Assembly: GCA_002197995.1 (NCBI GenBank)
Contig: NGZR01000004.1
Coordinates: 1,302,001 to 1,366,000 of the forward strand
Direction: 5' to 3'
Length of the DNA stretch: 64,000 bases
Source: Gaeumannomyces sp. JS-464
Lineage: Eukaryota; Ascomycota; Sordariomycetes; Magnaporthales; Magnaporthaceae
The notes under the pieces: model-generated
Told to the model about the DNA's origin: nothing
Databases searched by the model: none
What the model saw: only the letters and a program-made list of their open reading frames with translations
Shown here: positions 1 through 10,979 of the stretch, one piece after another
How the letters are laid out: each line of letters opens with the position of its first letter
Position numbering within the stretch: position 1 is the first letter of the stretch
Program-made: the position numbers and the translations under genes

Positions 1-3000
1 GTGTAGTCGTGCGCGAGGCCGAATGCCCTTGGACCCGCTACTCGGAGTCCGCGTTCGCTGGCCCAGAGAGGGTGTGGCGCCATCGTCATCACGGCGACTT
101 TCAGTCCGTATTGGTAGTCCTGTACCCCGACATTCTCTCCCGTTGCGGTATCGAGGATGAAGATTAGGTCAGGTACCGTAGCGAGGACCTGAGCCCGTGG
201 TCATTTCATCAGTACGGATTCTCGGAGTAGCCAGAGTATAGCATGGCAAAGGGCGAGGTCAGCTAATAGCATGAAGGGACGCACCTTTTCAGGCCCATCA
301 GCGGTTCTCCCAATTGCCGAGAGGTTTTCGTTGATAAAAGGCACTTCAACTTCGAGCAGGTCTGGGTCAAACTCGATCCCTGAAGTTTCTTCGTCGCCAG
401 CGGATTTCGTGCCGCCGACATCTAGCTCGTCCTCGCCCTCGCCGAGCCTCTCGACTACGACCTTGCCGATGCTGTGAGCCGTGGTAGTCACGCGGCTCTC
501 CACACCACGCACCTTGCCGCGGAAGAGCAGCCGACACGACCGCGGGCCCCCGCACTCGGCGATGATTGCCCGCGCCACCCCCGAGAAGGACTCGGACCGC
601 CGCTGCGCCGTCACCACCGCCCGGCCGAGTCGCCAGGCCAGCGAGAATGTGTTGGGTATACCGACCGACTTCATGTGCGCGCCGGTTATGGGGTTTCCGG
701 CTGCCCCCACCGCGGATCTGACGAAAATAGGTGTCAGTATGGTCAGATCTGGGCTCTCAGGGGCCCATCTAACCAGGGGCAGGGGTTGGGCTTTCGAAGC
801 CTGAAGTCCTCACCCCATAGAGATCAAATTATCTCGAATTGCAGCGCCGGCTGCGGCAGCGTCGCTCTGTCCTTTGTGTATGACAACGTTATCGCCAGTG
901 CCGCTGCAGAGTGTGACAGGGAGGAGCTCATCGATAGAGTCGCCCATGACGTATTGCGAGACCATCTCGAAATTAGGATATGCTCGTCCTGGGAGCCGCT
1001 CAGAATATGGTGAAGAGCCGGGCTCTATTAGCAAGGGCTCTACATCCGTCATATATCAGGCAATCGGATGAGATCTCACCCATCAAATCACCGTCAACGG
1101 TCGGGATGTTGTAGTATTTTGAGCTCCCCCATAGCAGCGTCCCAACGCCATTAGAGCCTCCAATCTCGATTGCTAGAAGCTTGGTGAACTTGGTGTCGGC
1201 GCCTAGCACTCTCTCCATCTCTTTCATTGCGTGATACACTCCGTCACCTCCGGGGCGCTCGACCCCGACGGCGGGAGTGCCGATGCTCCCCACGGGCGGG
1301 AGCAAATCGTTGTCTGCCAGGTCCTCGCACCGGACAATCTTGACGGTGTGGCCGTTGCGTAGGAGGTGTCTCAGCTCGAGCTCGGGCGCGTAGGTCGATC
1401 CTCCTCCTCCCGAGCCTAGGATGTAACACCCGACGGACAGGAGCCTCACATCAGCCTCTGACAGCCTCCATTCACCGTCTGGGCTGATATCGGGCTTGTA
1501 GCTCTCCAGGTCAGCAACCGCCCCGTCTTGCTCCTCGCCTATACCGTGAGTTACAGCACGGGCCTTGCCGTTTTGCTGTGCAAGCTCGGCCTCCATGGCG
1601 TCCTCGTACTCCTCAGCTGGTGTGCGAAGCATCTCGGCATAAACGCGTCCATGGTCCGCGGGAAGGGCGACTTCGACCTTGATCACCGTCTGCCCCTCGA
1701 CGTAGGGTATACCAGCGACCTCCTTGCTAACGACTGTTGCCGATGAGCCGGAAACACCTCCCCTGGCGATTGCATTCTGCACGGCTCGTGCGGCGACTGT
1801 GGATATGCCAGCATCGACTTCCGGGCCGTGTATGATGCTCTCGGCAGAGCCATGAACCAGAGCGGTGGCGGCGCCGACAGCATTGGCGACGTCTGCGTAT
1901 GGAGGCACAGAGACGGAGTGGACTAGGGTATTGTCCAGCATCCCTGGTGGACAAAGAATCGAACCGCCTCCCACAAGGATGACATCGCATGGGTCGGGAG
2001 ACAACTTCGCGCGGTCAACAATAGACTCGAGCATCTTCTTGATGCGCGAATTGGCGGCGACGGCGACGGAGTCGGGGAGCTCAGGATATTTACCCGTCTT
2101 GGCCGTGCCAATGTCAGCCCCGAGGCTCACAGCCACGTCTGTTGCGGTTGGCGTGTTTCCTCCAAAGCAGAGGGCTTTCGTGGTCAGTTCATGCCCAACA
2201 CTTTGTGGCCCAACACGAACCATCTCACGGCTCTGGTGGATAATCGACCCTCCCCCGAGCCCAATGCTCTCAACAGCAGGCATTTCGAGGTTCACCTTTA
2301 CGCCGGCTAGATCGCTATAAGTGCTGGTCAGGCGTGGATAGCCGTTTCGAAGAAGATATCCGACGTCAGTGGAAGTGCCTCCAATATCGACCACTATACT
2401 TCCAGCCCTCCCAATGCCGTCAGCGCCGGCCAGGAAAGCAGCCCCGCGAATGGAATTTGTAGGTCCCGATGAGAATATGTGTATGGGTGCCTTGATGGCC
2501 TCGGAGAACGGGAGTAGGTGTCCGGAATTAGAGGTGAGGTACAGCGGACAGCGTAAGCCTGTGTGCCTCATAGCACCAATAAAGGCCCGGATGGTGCGGC
2601 GAGCAAAGCTCAGGATGGCGGCGTTGAGGATGGTGGCGTTCTCCCGCGCGAGCAAGCCAGCGCCGCCGATCTCCTTGGAACAGACAACATTGGCGTCGCC
2701 ACCCAGCTCGTCAACAATTATATCTCTGACATTCTCCTCCTGCCGGTGGTGCTCGTCCATTGGTGAGCCGATGCCGACGATAGCAACATTCTTGATGCGG
2801 GCAGCTCTGATCTCAGCTGCTCGCTGACGGATAGCATCCTCGTCCACTGGGCCGAGGATTGACCCGTCGATGTTGCAGCCGCCAGGGACGATTGCCGAGA
2901 AGCCGTGCACGATGCGCTCGAGCCCCTGCGGCCAGTCGGCGAAGGGCGGTGTTCCGGCAGAGAAGTTGTGCGACGCCAATCGGAGCACCGCGACCTTCTC

Positions 3001-3391
3001 GACCCGCGTCTCGTCGCGCTCAATGATTGCGTTGAGGAAGTGCGTGGTCCCGACGGCCACGGCGGCAACCTCGGCCGGGGGGATCAGCGCCTTTCTGAGG
3101 AGCACCCCAAGCGTGTGCTGGATCCCTTGAGTTACGTTCGTCCGAGTCGCTTTTTTGTCGGCGGCCACAACGGCCGCCGAGCCGGTCTTGGAGAGATCCA
3201 GAAGGACCGAGTCGGTATTGGTCCCTGGCGGGAAGCCAATAAGCAACCAACACTCCAGTCTCGCCTTCTTCTCAGCAGCGACAGCCAAGAAGAGACGCCC
3301 ACTCACCTCCAACGTCGACTCCGACAACCAGTGGTCCGGCGACCGTGCCGCCAAGTCCGGATTCGCATGCTTCATCGGGCGGCGCAGACAT
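1..3391 (-). CDS. Hydantoinase/oxoprolinase fused to DUF917 domain, five exons, 3' end outside the window
   Basis: My spliced model is complement of 3391-3307, 3224-1080, 988-814, 717-285 and 188-1 (continues past the edge), over 1,000 residues. Every junction is GT-AG and phase-consistent, and each restores a family motif. Joining exons 1 and 2 gives the nucleotide-binding motif VGVDVGGTNTDSVLLDL, exons 2 and 3 give DGDLMGRAYPNFEM, exons 3 and 4 give LISMGSAVGAAGNP, and exon 5 begins VLATVPDLIFILD. The order is hydantoinase/oxoprolinase N-domain (about 20-200), hydantoinase A domain (about 200-550, with VVDIGGTSTDVG) and DUF917/S-Me-THD-like domain from about 620, which has a Gly-rich LGSGGGGSTY segment. 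By family it should be a cytosolic enzyme acting on hydantoin, oxoproline or thiohydantoin rings; the substrate is not predictable. An alternative in-frame ATG at 3375 would read through intron 1 and lose the GGTNTDS motif, so I chose 3391. Domain assignment is confident, exact function is not. Confidence 0.88.
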
Positions 3392-5996
3392 TTCTAGTCG
3401 ATCCAGGCAGGCGGGCAGACAGGCATGTGGTGTTTCAGCGTAGTCGGTATGATAAATTGAACTGGGTAATCTTGATTACCAGTGATGGCCGCTAGTGGTG
3501 GACGAATACGGGGCTGCTTGAGCTCGGAAGATCCTGCCAAGGAGGACGTTCGAGGGAAGGGATCTTATGCAGCCCCCGCCATTCAAAAACGGGAGGGAGG
3601 AGGGGACGTCAGTTATTTATTACCCGGAAGGCTCGGGAAGGAGAGTGGTTCGTGCATCCACCCACAGTCCAAATTTATCTCCTAGTGCAACGCGAGCCGG
3701 GAATAGTGGCCCGCTAGCCTATTTGGGCAGGTTGGGCGGCTCCTGTTTTGTGCCAAGCTCGTGAACCACCCTAACGACATGTCTCGACCAGCCTAGGTTC
3801 GCAGCAAGGTTGATATGCTGTTAATATCTTGCGGGAAGATAAAACAAAAAGCCGGTTCGGATATCTTTACATATTGGCGTGAGATAATTGCCAAACCAGA
3901 CCATTAAGTTGTATTTGACATAACACATCCGGCCTTAAAAAAAAAAAAAAAGGATATCCCGGACTCGGGGTCGAACCCCAAGCCCCTTGGGGCAGGCCCA
4001 GTCAACAGTTTTGATTATACCGAGCCTGTCGCTACTGCGCCCCGCCTGCCGATTAAGGCGATGGACGGCGGTACTTCTTTGCAACAGTGCTGTTCCGCTA
4101 ACCATCTTTTTGCGTAGCGTTACGCTGTGCCTTGCACAGAGATGGACCAGGAGGTTTCTGATTGTGTCAACCTGGGGAACACCCGTCGTGTCTGCTGTCG
4201 AGGAGTGGCCCAGCCGGAAGTACCTGGCGAAGTTGTTGAAACTTGCTCGGATGCTTCCAATTAGGCCAACTCGCTCAGTCGCCTCGGTGAAGATCTGACG
4301 TTCTCCACGATCTTATGAGGTTTAGGGCCTGCCTTGGCCGCCCCGAGGGGAGGCGTGCTGCTCGAGAGGCTGTAGACTGCGGGTCTGGCCTGCCGCGCAC
4401 CCACCTCTTGCGCGGGCGGGAAGGTGAAGCACGTTTGAACCATCGCGAACCAGACCGGGGAGGTGAGGCGATTTTGATAGGCGCCACGCCCACCTGCCCG
4501 CGCCAAGGCAAGCTGCAAAAGCCTTCTCGAGCCTCCCGGTCGCCCCACCCGCACAAAAGTTGAAGCTATTCCCACCCTACCTTTTTATATCTGTCGACCA
4601 ACCGGTTCGGTTTTTGCGCTCTTCAACACCACATGCTTGCATTTAAAAGTTCTTAGCGGCAAGATACTCAGCGCAGACTTACCACGGCTGTAAGTCAACA
4701 TCTCTTCTTTGGCTTCCCCGAAGAATCCATACACGTCACAGTTCTTCCCCCCTACCCACGATTGGGCGGGCCTGCTTGACGTGCAGACGATTTATGCTTT
4801 CTGGTAAGAAAAGCCGCTATTGAGTAAATCTGCACAGCAGCTGCGCCTTCTGGCCCTGAAATAGCTGTCAGCTGTATTGTTCCTTTTCCTCCTGCTCGTT
4901 CTGCGTCTGTTCCCTGGCATCAAAGGCTTGACGTCGAATTTGGGTGGTACGTACCTGCCTCGTGGTGCTCAAAGATCTCCACCGGTGGGTCCGCCAATCA
5001 TGTGGATCTGGGGGATCGCCATGCTCCACAATTTTGTTTGACGTCGGGATGTGCGGGGCCTGGGCTGTGCGGCTGCCAGTTGAACCTTTCGCACGACACC
5101 CGACAGCATCCGCCAAGTGCGGCCCGTCGAATATTTTGAACCAGAGGCAAGAAATGGGGCATTTGCCGACACAGAGTCTCGCCACGGGCGTGGGTGGGTC
5201 ATCTAGGAAGATGGCGGTTGACGGCCTTTGGCTCTTTCTGCAACGATGCGGATGCCACCCCTTGTTCCGGAAGCCATTGGCAAGCCCCAAAACAAGCCTC
5301 GCGGGACCTAATGCAGACCTCAGGTACCGACGGATGCAGGGAAGCTCACCTCGGCACGGCTGGCCCGTTTCAAGCTTCTTTGCTTGGAGACAGCGATGTA
5401 ACCTGAGTCTGGACAGAGAGGGGCACCCATGCGTGCTTGAGCCTCCGCATCGACCTCGTCGTCGTCTGATCTCGAGGCCTGGCCAAACAGCGGCGGCGGC
5501 CGCCATCCATCTCAATACCCTTGGCCTACCCAGCCAGCACCGGCATCCCCTTTCCACCGCCCACCGAGAACCTATCGCAGGCTCCAGAAGCACGGCCAAT
5601 CAACCCATCTCGTTTCATCGCTGGCCAGTTGCCACCTCGGAAGGCAAATGTGTTTGCGTCCCGAGAAACAAACTTTGTCGTAAATCGCCAGGCTCAATGC
5701 TTTGCCTAAGGTGGTAGACCGGGTTGATTCCTTTCTCGATCTTCACCTATTTACCTTTGCTCGCGCCTCCATCCCCTCGTTGTGTTTTAGTAAAAGACCT
5801 CTTCTTCTCGAAGTGGATAATTAGGATGGTATCCTCTCGGTAGCGAGCAGCGACGGCCGACACTTGCTGAAATAATCTCCCTCGCTGCTCGCGCCAGTGA
5901 GCTGGCCTCCCGCGACACAAACATCGGTTCGCTGTTTACATATCTCTTGGCTTGTCATTTTTCGCTTAGTTTTCATTTGCACTACGGCTAGCACCC
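3392..5996. other. Intergenic stretch without a supported gene
   Basis: The stretch holds short overlapping ORFs on both strands, including a 257-codon plus-strand ORF (4944-5717) opposed by a 243-codon minus-strand ORF (4868-5599). Neither shows a recognisable domain, a repeated hydrophobic pattern or a credible intron chain, and mutual overlap of two long ORFs is expected by chance in GC-rich DNA. An A tract at 3937-3951 adjoins a tRNA-like relic listed separately. The part just before 5997 would carry the promoter of the PEBP-like gene. Confidence 0.5.
3952..4062 (-). ncRNA. tRNA-like (Pol III box-bearing) relic, possibly a SINE head
   Basis: Read on the minus strand, there is a B-box match GGTTCGACCCC, an A-box-like GGGGCGCAGTAGCG about 60 bases upstream, a hairpin GCCCCAAGGGGC where a variable arm would sit, and a run of about 15 T directly after GGGATATCC, as in Pol III transcription units. 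However, I cannot form a standard acceptor stem, the T-arm pairs only with a shifted loop, and no anticodon is convincing. It could be a degraded tRNA gene or a tRNA-derived SINE remnant. Confidence 0.3.
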
Positions 5997-7137
5997 ATGC
6001 TATCACCATGTCTCGGCCTGCTGGCTGCCGCCGCCAGCTGTGCTCTAGCTCTGACGCCACAGGGCTTCTCGCCCGAGGCGCCGGCGCTCCTGACCGTCAT
6101 ATACTCGTTTAGCATCCCGGCCGCCAGCGACGGGGCCCTATCCAAGGCCGCAACGGCAAAGCAGCCCACGCTCGCTACCGACAAGCCCCTGTCGGGCACG
6201 TCGTACGCCGTCATAATGGTGGACCTGGACGTCCCGACAGAGAACCCGCCCCGGACCACGACGCTTCTCCACTGGATGCAGACGGACCTGACGCCCAGCC
6301 CCAGTGAGACTATCCTCAACACGACTCTTGGCCGCACCCCCGTCTTTCTGCTCGAGAACCGCCGTAACGTGATCGCGGCCGCGCCTTACATCGGGCCGTC
6401 GCCGCCTGCCCGGGTGCCTCTCAGCCACCGGTACACCGAGCTCTTGATCGATACCAGCAATGCCAGCATGGCTCAGATTGTAAAGCTATCTCAGGCCGCA
6501 CTCAAGCGCGAAAACTTTGACACAAATGCGGTGCTGGAGTCAGTCGGCATCGCCAAGAGCCAGATTGTTGCTGGTAACTTCTTCAACGTCAGTGAAGCCA
6601 ACCAACTCGTGGTTTCTTTTTCGAGCTTACCTATTTTTGACCTTTTCGACTCTCGACGAAATCTTTTTCTGAGCAGGCGCGGCTGACCATGCATATTCTT
6701 TTGATGACCAGGTCACGAATCCCGGGCCAGCACAAACCGGCCCGCTGCCCCCAAACCCAGCGGCACCGGCGCCGGGAGAGCCTGCCGCACCTGCGGCGCC
6801 CGGACTTGGCGGGGCCCCGGCCGTCCCTGGGAACAACACATCGGCAGCACCCAGACCAGGTGCTCCCGGCGTCCCTGGAGCCCAGCCCAACCCGCCTGGC
6901 GCCGCGGCACCCTCGGGCGCGCCCGCCGTGCCTGCCCCCGCACCAGTGCCAGGGACCCCTGGATCCCCTGTGGCGCCACCGAACCCAGTTGCAACGGTAC
7001 CTCCGCCGGCAGCTGCGCCGGGGGCTGGCGGCGACTCACCAGCAGCTCCTCCTATTGCCGGCGGCGGCTTGCGCGTGTCCGCTGGGTCAGTCTTAGCTGT
7101 GGTGGCAGCTGCCGCCGCAGCAATTTGGACTTGGTAA
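5997..7137 (+). CDS. Secreted PEBP-family protein with a predicted GPI anchor, two exons
   Basis: The model joins 5997-6587 and 6712-7137 (338 aa). An N-terminal signal peptide (MLSPCLGLLAAAASCALA) is followed by a phosphatidylethanolamine-binding-protein fold: VDLDVPTENPP at 75-85, LHW at 91-93, and GPSPPARVPLSHRYTEL at 133-149, matching the family's DxDxP, HW and GPxPP..HRY blocks. The 124-bp intron has donor GTCAGT, a CTGAC branch site at 6683-6687 and acceptor CAG at 6709-6711; phase 0 gives ...AGNFFN|VTNPGPAQ. Exon 2 encodes a Pro/Gly/Ala-rich linker of about 115 residues ending in a hydrophobic tail (SVLAVVAAAAAAIWTW), typical of a GPI attachment signal. It probably acts at the cell wall or plasma membrane; ligand unknown. 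Without splicing the exon-1 ORF runs on to a stop at 6686. Confidence 0.82.
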
Positions 7138-9729
7138 TTCGGTGACCTCATTGGGTAATCTCTTTTCCGTGTTTCAGGCTTCCTTTTCCAATTTAATCCG
7201 CTGGCGTCTAACAAGATTGCGTACATGTTTTGACGTAACACTTGGGGCACCTTACGATGACGCGCCCCGCGGCGACGCTCGAGAAATAATGCTATTCTAT
7301 ACATCAAGCTCGGGATTCTTTGCTGGCAGAGATTGAGCTGAGACTACTTGAAGGTGAATGAGAAAGATACGTCTTTTTCTTGCTCACCTCGCAGGTTTCC
7401 GGGCCAGATGATTGACCCCCTACCATATTTTGTGATTGAGCATTGCGCTTCATGATTTAATTGGCAAAGCCCGGGCTTTCCAGGCACGAATCCGCCAGTC
7501 GCGTGTCTCCTGCTGACCTTCAAGGATATGGACTGTAGCGCTGAAAGTAAGGACGAGGATAAGGGGGCTGGGCTTCGCAGGGGCGGCATGGACCGAAAAC
7601 AGAAGGGTGCCAGAATTGGAGACTTGGTCGCGAGATACTACAGATCCCTAAAAAAATACGCTGGTGTTGACCTCATCTGGAACATCAAATGACTTGACTG
7701 GAAGCCGCAAAAGACTCGCCTTGCCGAACAGCCAGCCAGACATGCCAGCCGTTCCTACATCGCGCCTCAAGCCCCCCGCCCCCACCATGTTGATGAGCAC
7801 CTCCGTGTCCATCAGCCCGACCTTGCCGGCCATTCCAGACCGCGCCATCCCGCCGATTCGCTCCCCGTCGGGTATGTTCTCTAAGCTTGGCAGTCTGGTT
7901 GACTCTCCTTTTGCGAAGCACCCGTACCTGCCCACAAAAAAAGCAGGCCGGAGGACGCTGTGCTAACAATATTTCGCGGATTAGGATTTGGTTGCGTGTA
8001 AGTTGAAGTGCGAGGGCCTTGGCCGCCTTTGGTCATAAACATCTAGAGGACTACGTTACCGTTATCTGCCCCGAATCTGTCCCTCGGCTGCCTATGATCC
8101 CACTGGCCGGCCCAGTCCTTTCGCTTCGTCGGGGGAGCAAAGGTGGCTGTGGCGGCCGATAGATCATCAAGCCCATTTCTGGGCACTCACGAGCCACGCA
8201 GCTAGCGAATACTCGTGATTTCTGTCGATCGACCTCGGTGCCCAGGAAGCAGCCGGTGGCCTGCAGAGCCTTCCCCCTCTTGTTGCCGTCGCCTGAGCCC
8301 GGGAAGGCTTCGCATGTCGACGCCACAAAGTAGTCGAAGGGGCGCACAATCGTGGTCGTTCCTGTCCCTCAGTCGGCGCTCAAACCTTGCCTGCGCCCGC
8401 CCGCACCTCGTGGCAAAGCTGGGTACGTGGCATAGGGCAGTTGAGCACCTTGTCCTAACGTTCGCTCCAGGTGTATCGTGGCCACGAAAGGCAAGGCGCC
8501 CTGCCGGCCATCAGCGGCCCGCTCTTCTCTATCATGAAGTCGGCACGTCCCATGGCTTGGTTTCGGAACTCCATGATGTCCCGGAACTCGTCTGCGTCCT
8601 CAGAGCTTGGTCATCAGCGGCGCCTGCCCATCAGCTTTTGGCGAGCAAAGGATGCATCGGCAGGCGACGTGGGCCGCGCAGCTGGAACCATGCAAGAGGG
8701 CCCAGAGGCCGTGTCACAATCTCGCCGTCTCTTAAAGTAGTCGCAGGGGAGCTATCCCTGGGAAACGCAACATTGGGCTGGCGTTCGGGTCCGAGGGTGA
8801 ATCCGACGTCCCAGTCGTCGGATCTCCGCACGGGGCACGCCGGCTGGTCCGAGAGTCACCTGGTACTCCGCCTGTGCTGTTGGCTGCCGTGTCAAGCTCC
8901 GTGGCGGAGCCCTCAGGGCCATGGCTGTGACAGGATGATCCTCCAATTTCCGTGTCGATTGCCTGTCGTGCTCGATAGGTGAGAAGTATTGCCTCGACTT
9001 GGGCATAATGGCTGACCGGGTTTCCAGACCGGCGTATTCGTGCTTGCTCCCTCTGTTTTTTCAGCAGCGCTGCACGCAAACTCGTGCGGCAGACTCACAT
9101 TGATCCGCAGAAGGGGGACACCGTTGGCTATCTAGCACAGCTCCTGACAAGTGCGTGTCTGCTCGCCGCTAGCTTGGGCGATGGTGCCGCGCAAGAAGAT
9201 GTGGTGGCACTTCCTGCAGCCGGCGGCTGTTCTGGCAGTTGTGTGTCTACATGCATCAAAGCAGCGAGAAGCTTCGGACCACCGGTGGTGATCTTTACCA
9301 CGGGTGGGTACTGCGGGAGTGGACACGCCTCCATAAAATAGCGAGACGTTATTGCTTCCTGTAGACTGCCCGGTCGCTTCGCCTGCTGCGACGACGGATA
9401 CATCTTCCAGGCTCTATGCGTTGCCTAGCCGCCACTGTTTGAGGCGGGCTTTGCGAGGTTGGAATGTATGGTCGCCATTTCCTTTTACGTGAGGCAAAAG
9501 GGGTAAATATGCAGTGTATACAAACGGAACTACGGCGGTCAAAAAAACATTGATGACATGGAGGCCAAACGAGGGAGATAAAGGCAGCTATGCGCGTACG
9601 AAAAGACTGGCATATGTTTGTCCGGATATAATCTTCCCCCAAATGCTGAAGCTGAACGCTCAAGCTTTGAGCTGGCCTCGGTATAGCCAACCTTTCCACC
9701 TGCCCTGGTTACTTTACGGCCAGTTTATG

Positions 9730-9772
9730 GGAAGAGGGGAGGGGAAGGGAAGGGAAGGGAGTGGGAAGGGAA
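9730..9772. repeat. Polypurine GGGAA-type simple repeat
   Basis: About 40 bases consist almost only of G and A, with GGGAA/GGGGA units. It is a simple sequence repeat with no coding role visible. Confidence 0.8.
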
Positions 9773-10414
9773 TTATCCCGTCCACGCGCTATTTCCTGCG
9801 CACGCCATTTTTACGCACACCTCTGCCACGCCACCGCCGGCATCGTTATGTGGTAATGTTCCTTTTACCATCTGGACATGGCAAGGCCAGCGACGCGCCG
9901 CCTACGCCCGTAAGTGGGAGTGATGAGCTTGTGTCCACGCCTCCAATGGAAGAGGTGAATGGTTCGAGATGCGTGAACCACTTTGCATCGTTGAAGGCAC
10001 AAGTCTCTGCTCTGGAGTCCAGCAGTGTGTTTGTCCTGATTGGGAACGGCGAGGTTGGCGCCTAGTCAGCGGCCAGCACACGGTGGACGCGAGGAGAGAC
10101 GGTGTGCTGTGGGGTTGGCGAAGACCGAGCCTCTGTAGCAACATTTTCCGCGAGGTTGTAGAACCAGGACATGGCCTCGGCAATGACGCATGCCACTGCC
10201 ACTGTTGCGCTACGTGATCCTCGGTAATTACCGTCGCCACCGCCAGGCAGGGGCGGGGGTTATAGACCGGGCCCAAGGAGAATAGTCGTCGTCAGCTAGT
10301 CCGGACAAGTGAATATATAGCTGCCCGATTCCTTCTAGCAATAGATTTTGGGTCTTCCTTTTTCTCCTCACCCTTTACCAGTTGTTCTTCACTTTAGCTT
10401 AACCCTTATCATTT

Positions 10415-10525
10415 CCTTTTGTTCCTCTTTTTTTTTTTCCTTCTGTTTTCCCTTTTGCTCTCTCTTTTTTCAACCTCCCCTTCTTGTATTAGCCTCGTTT
10501 TTGCAGTTGCTTTACTTTTTTGCAA
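10415..10525 (+). promoter_or_regulatory. CT-rich tract upstream of the secreted repeat protein
   Basis: A roughly 100-base pyrimidine-dominated stretch (long T runs mixed with CCTT) sits immediately before the ATG at 10,538. CT-rich tracts around the transcription start are common in strongly expressed filamentous fungal genes. The role here is inferred from position and composition only. Confidence 0.45.
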
Positions 10526-10537
10526 AAGCTTGTCAAG

Positions 10538-10979
10538 ATGCATGCCAAGTTCCTTCTCCCTCTCCTTTTGGCTGGCACCCTGGCCATGCCTAACCCGGCC
10601 CAAAACGCTCCCGGGGATCTCGACAATTCGCACGCCCTTGAGGCCCGCCGTGATGAAGGCCCTAGGAAGCCCACCAAGCCCAAGCCGCGGCCGGCCTCGC
10701 CGCCACCCCGCCCTATTACGTTGGATAGCCCTAGACATCGCCCTCGCCACATGCGCAGCGTTGCCGACGATTCGCACGTCCTTGAGGCCCGCCGTGACGA
10801 AGGCCCTAGGAAGCCTACCAAGCCCAAGCCGCGGCCGGCCTCGCCGCCCCCCCCCCCCCCCCCCCCCCCCCCCGGGCCCTATCACGTTGGACGGGCCTAG
10901 GCATCGCCCTCGCCACGTTGCGGAACTTGACGAGGAGACAGCCAGGATTGTGGCCCGTTACTACGGCTGGGGCGCCTAG
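10538..10979 (+). CDS. Small secreted proline-rich repeat protein, frame broken at a poly-C run
   Basis: The ATG at 10,538 (context TCAAGATGC) opens with a signal peptide (MHAKFLLPLLLAGTLA). Two near-identical repeats follow, each running LEARRDEGPRKPTKPKPRP and then ASPP, with ITLDSPRHRPRH after the first. An upstream in-frame ATG at 10,520 would put six residues before the signal sequence. A run of 27 C (10,847-10,873) ends repeat 2. As assembled, the frame then closes at 10,900 (120 aa). One base over, the sequence reads GPITLDGPRHRPRH, mirroring repeat 1, and continues AELDEETARIVARYYGWGA to a stop at 10,977-10,979. A run of 26 or 29 C would keep that frame. The dibasic ARR before each repeat resembles Kex2 processing sites. 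No known family is recognised; a processed secreted precursor is an inference. Confidence 0.65.
10847..10873 (+). repeat. Homopolymer of 27 C inside a coding region
   Basis: Uninterrupted C27 encodes a polyproline stretch in the secreted repeat protein. Its assembled length places the conserved third segment out of frame. It could be a sequencing or assembly length error, or true length variation by replication slippage. Confidence 0.9.

Larger units (their letters stand above)
7138..10537. other. Intergenic stretch, only weak coding candidates
   Basis: No ORF here has a recognised domain. On the minus strand several short open segments look protein-like and fall in a line: about 8831-8631, about 8620-8480 (frame contains DADEFRDIMEFRNQAMG), 8347-8180 (FVASTCEAFPGSGDG, ending at a possible GTGAGT donor near 8190) and 7926-7648 (after a possible CAG acceptor). 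They may be exons of one gene or relics of one; I could not join them into a continuous model. A plus-strand ORF at 9084-9341 has a hydrophobic stretch but no other support. A purine-only (GGGAA)n tract lies near 9730-9772. Confidence 0.35.

Noticed and set aside
4868..5717. Overlapping 257-codon plus and 243-codon minus ORFs
   Set aside because: No domain, no intron logic, composition skewed to Arg/Pro/Ser as in chance frames of GC-rich DNA, and the two overlap each other almost entirely.
6627..7307. Minus-strand 226-codon ORF rich in Gly and Ala
   Set aside because: It is the antisense shadow of the Pro/Gly/Ala-rich second exon of the PEBP-like gene.
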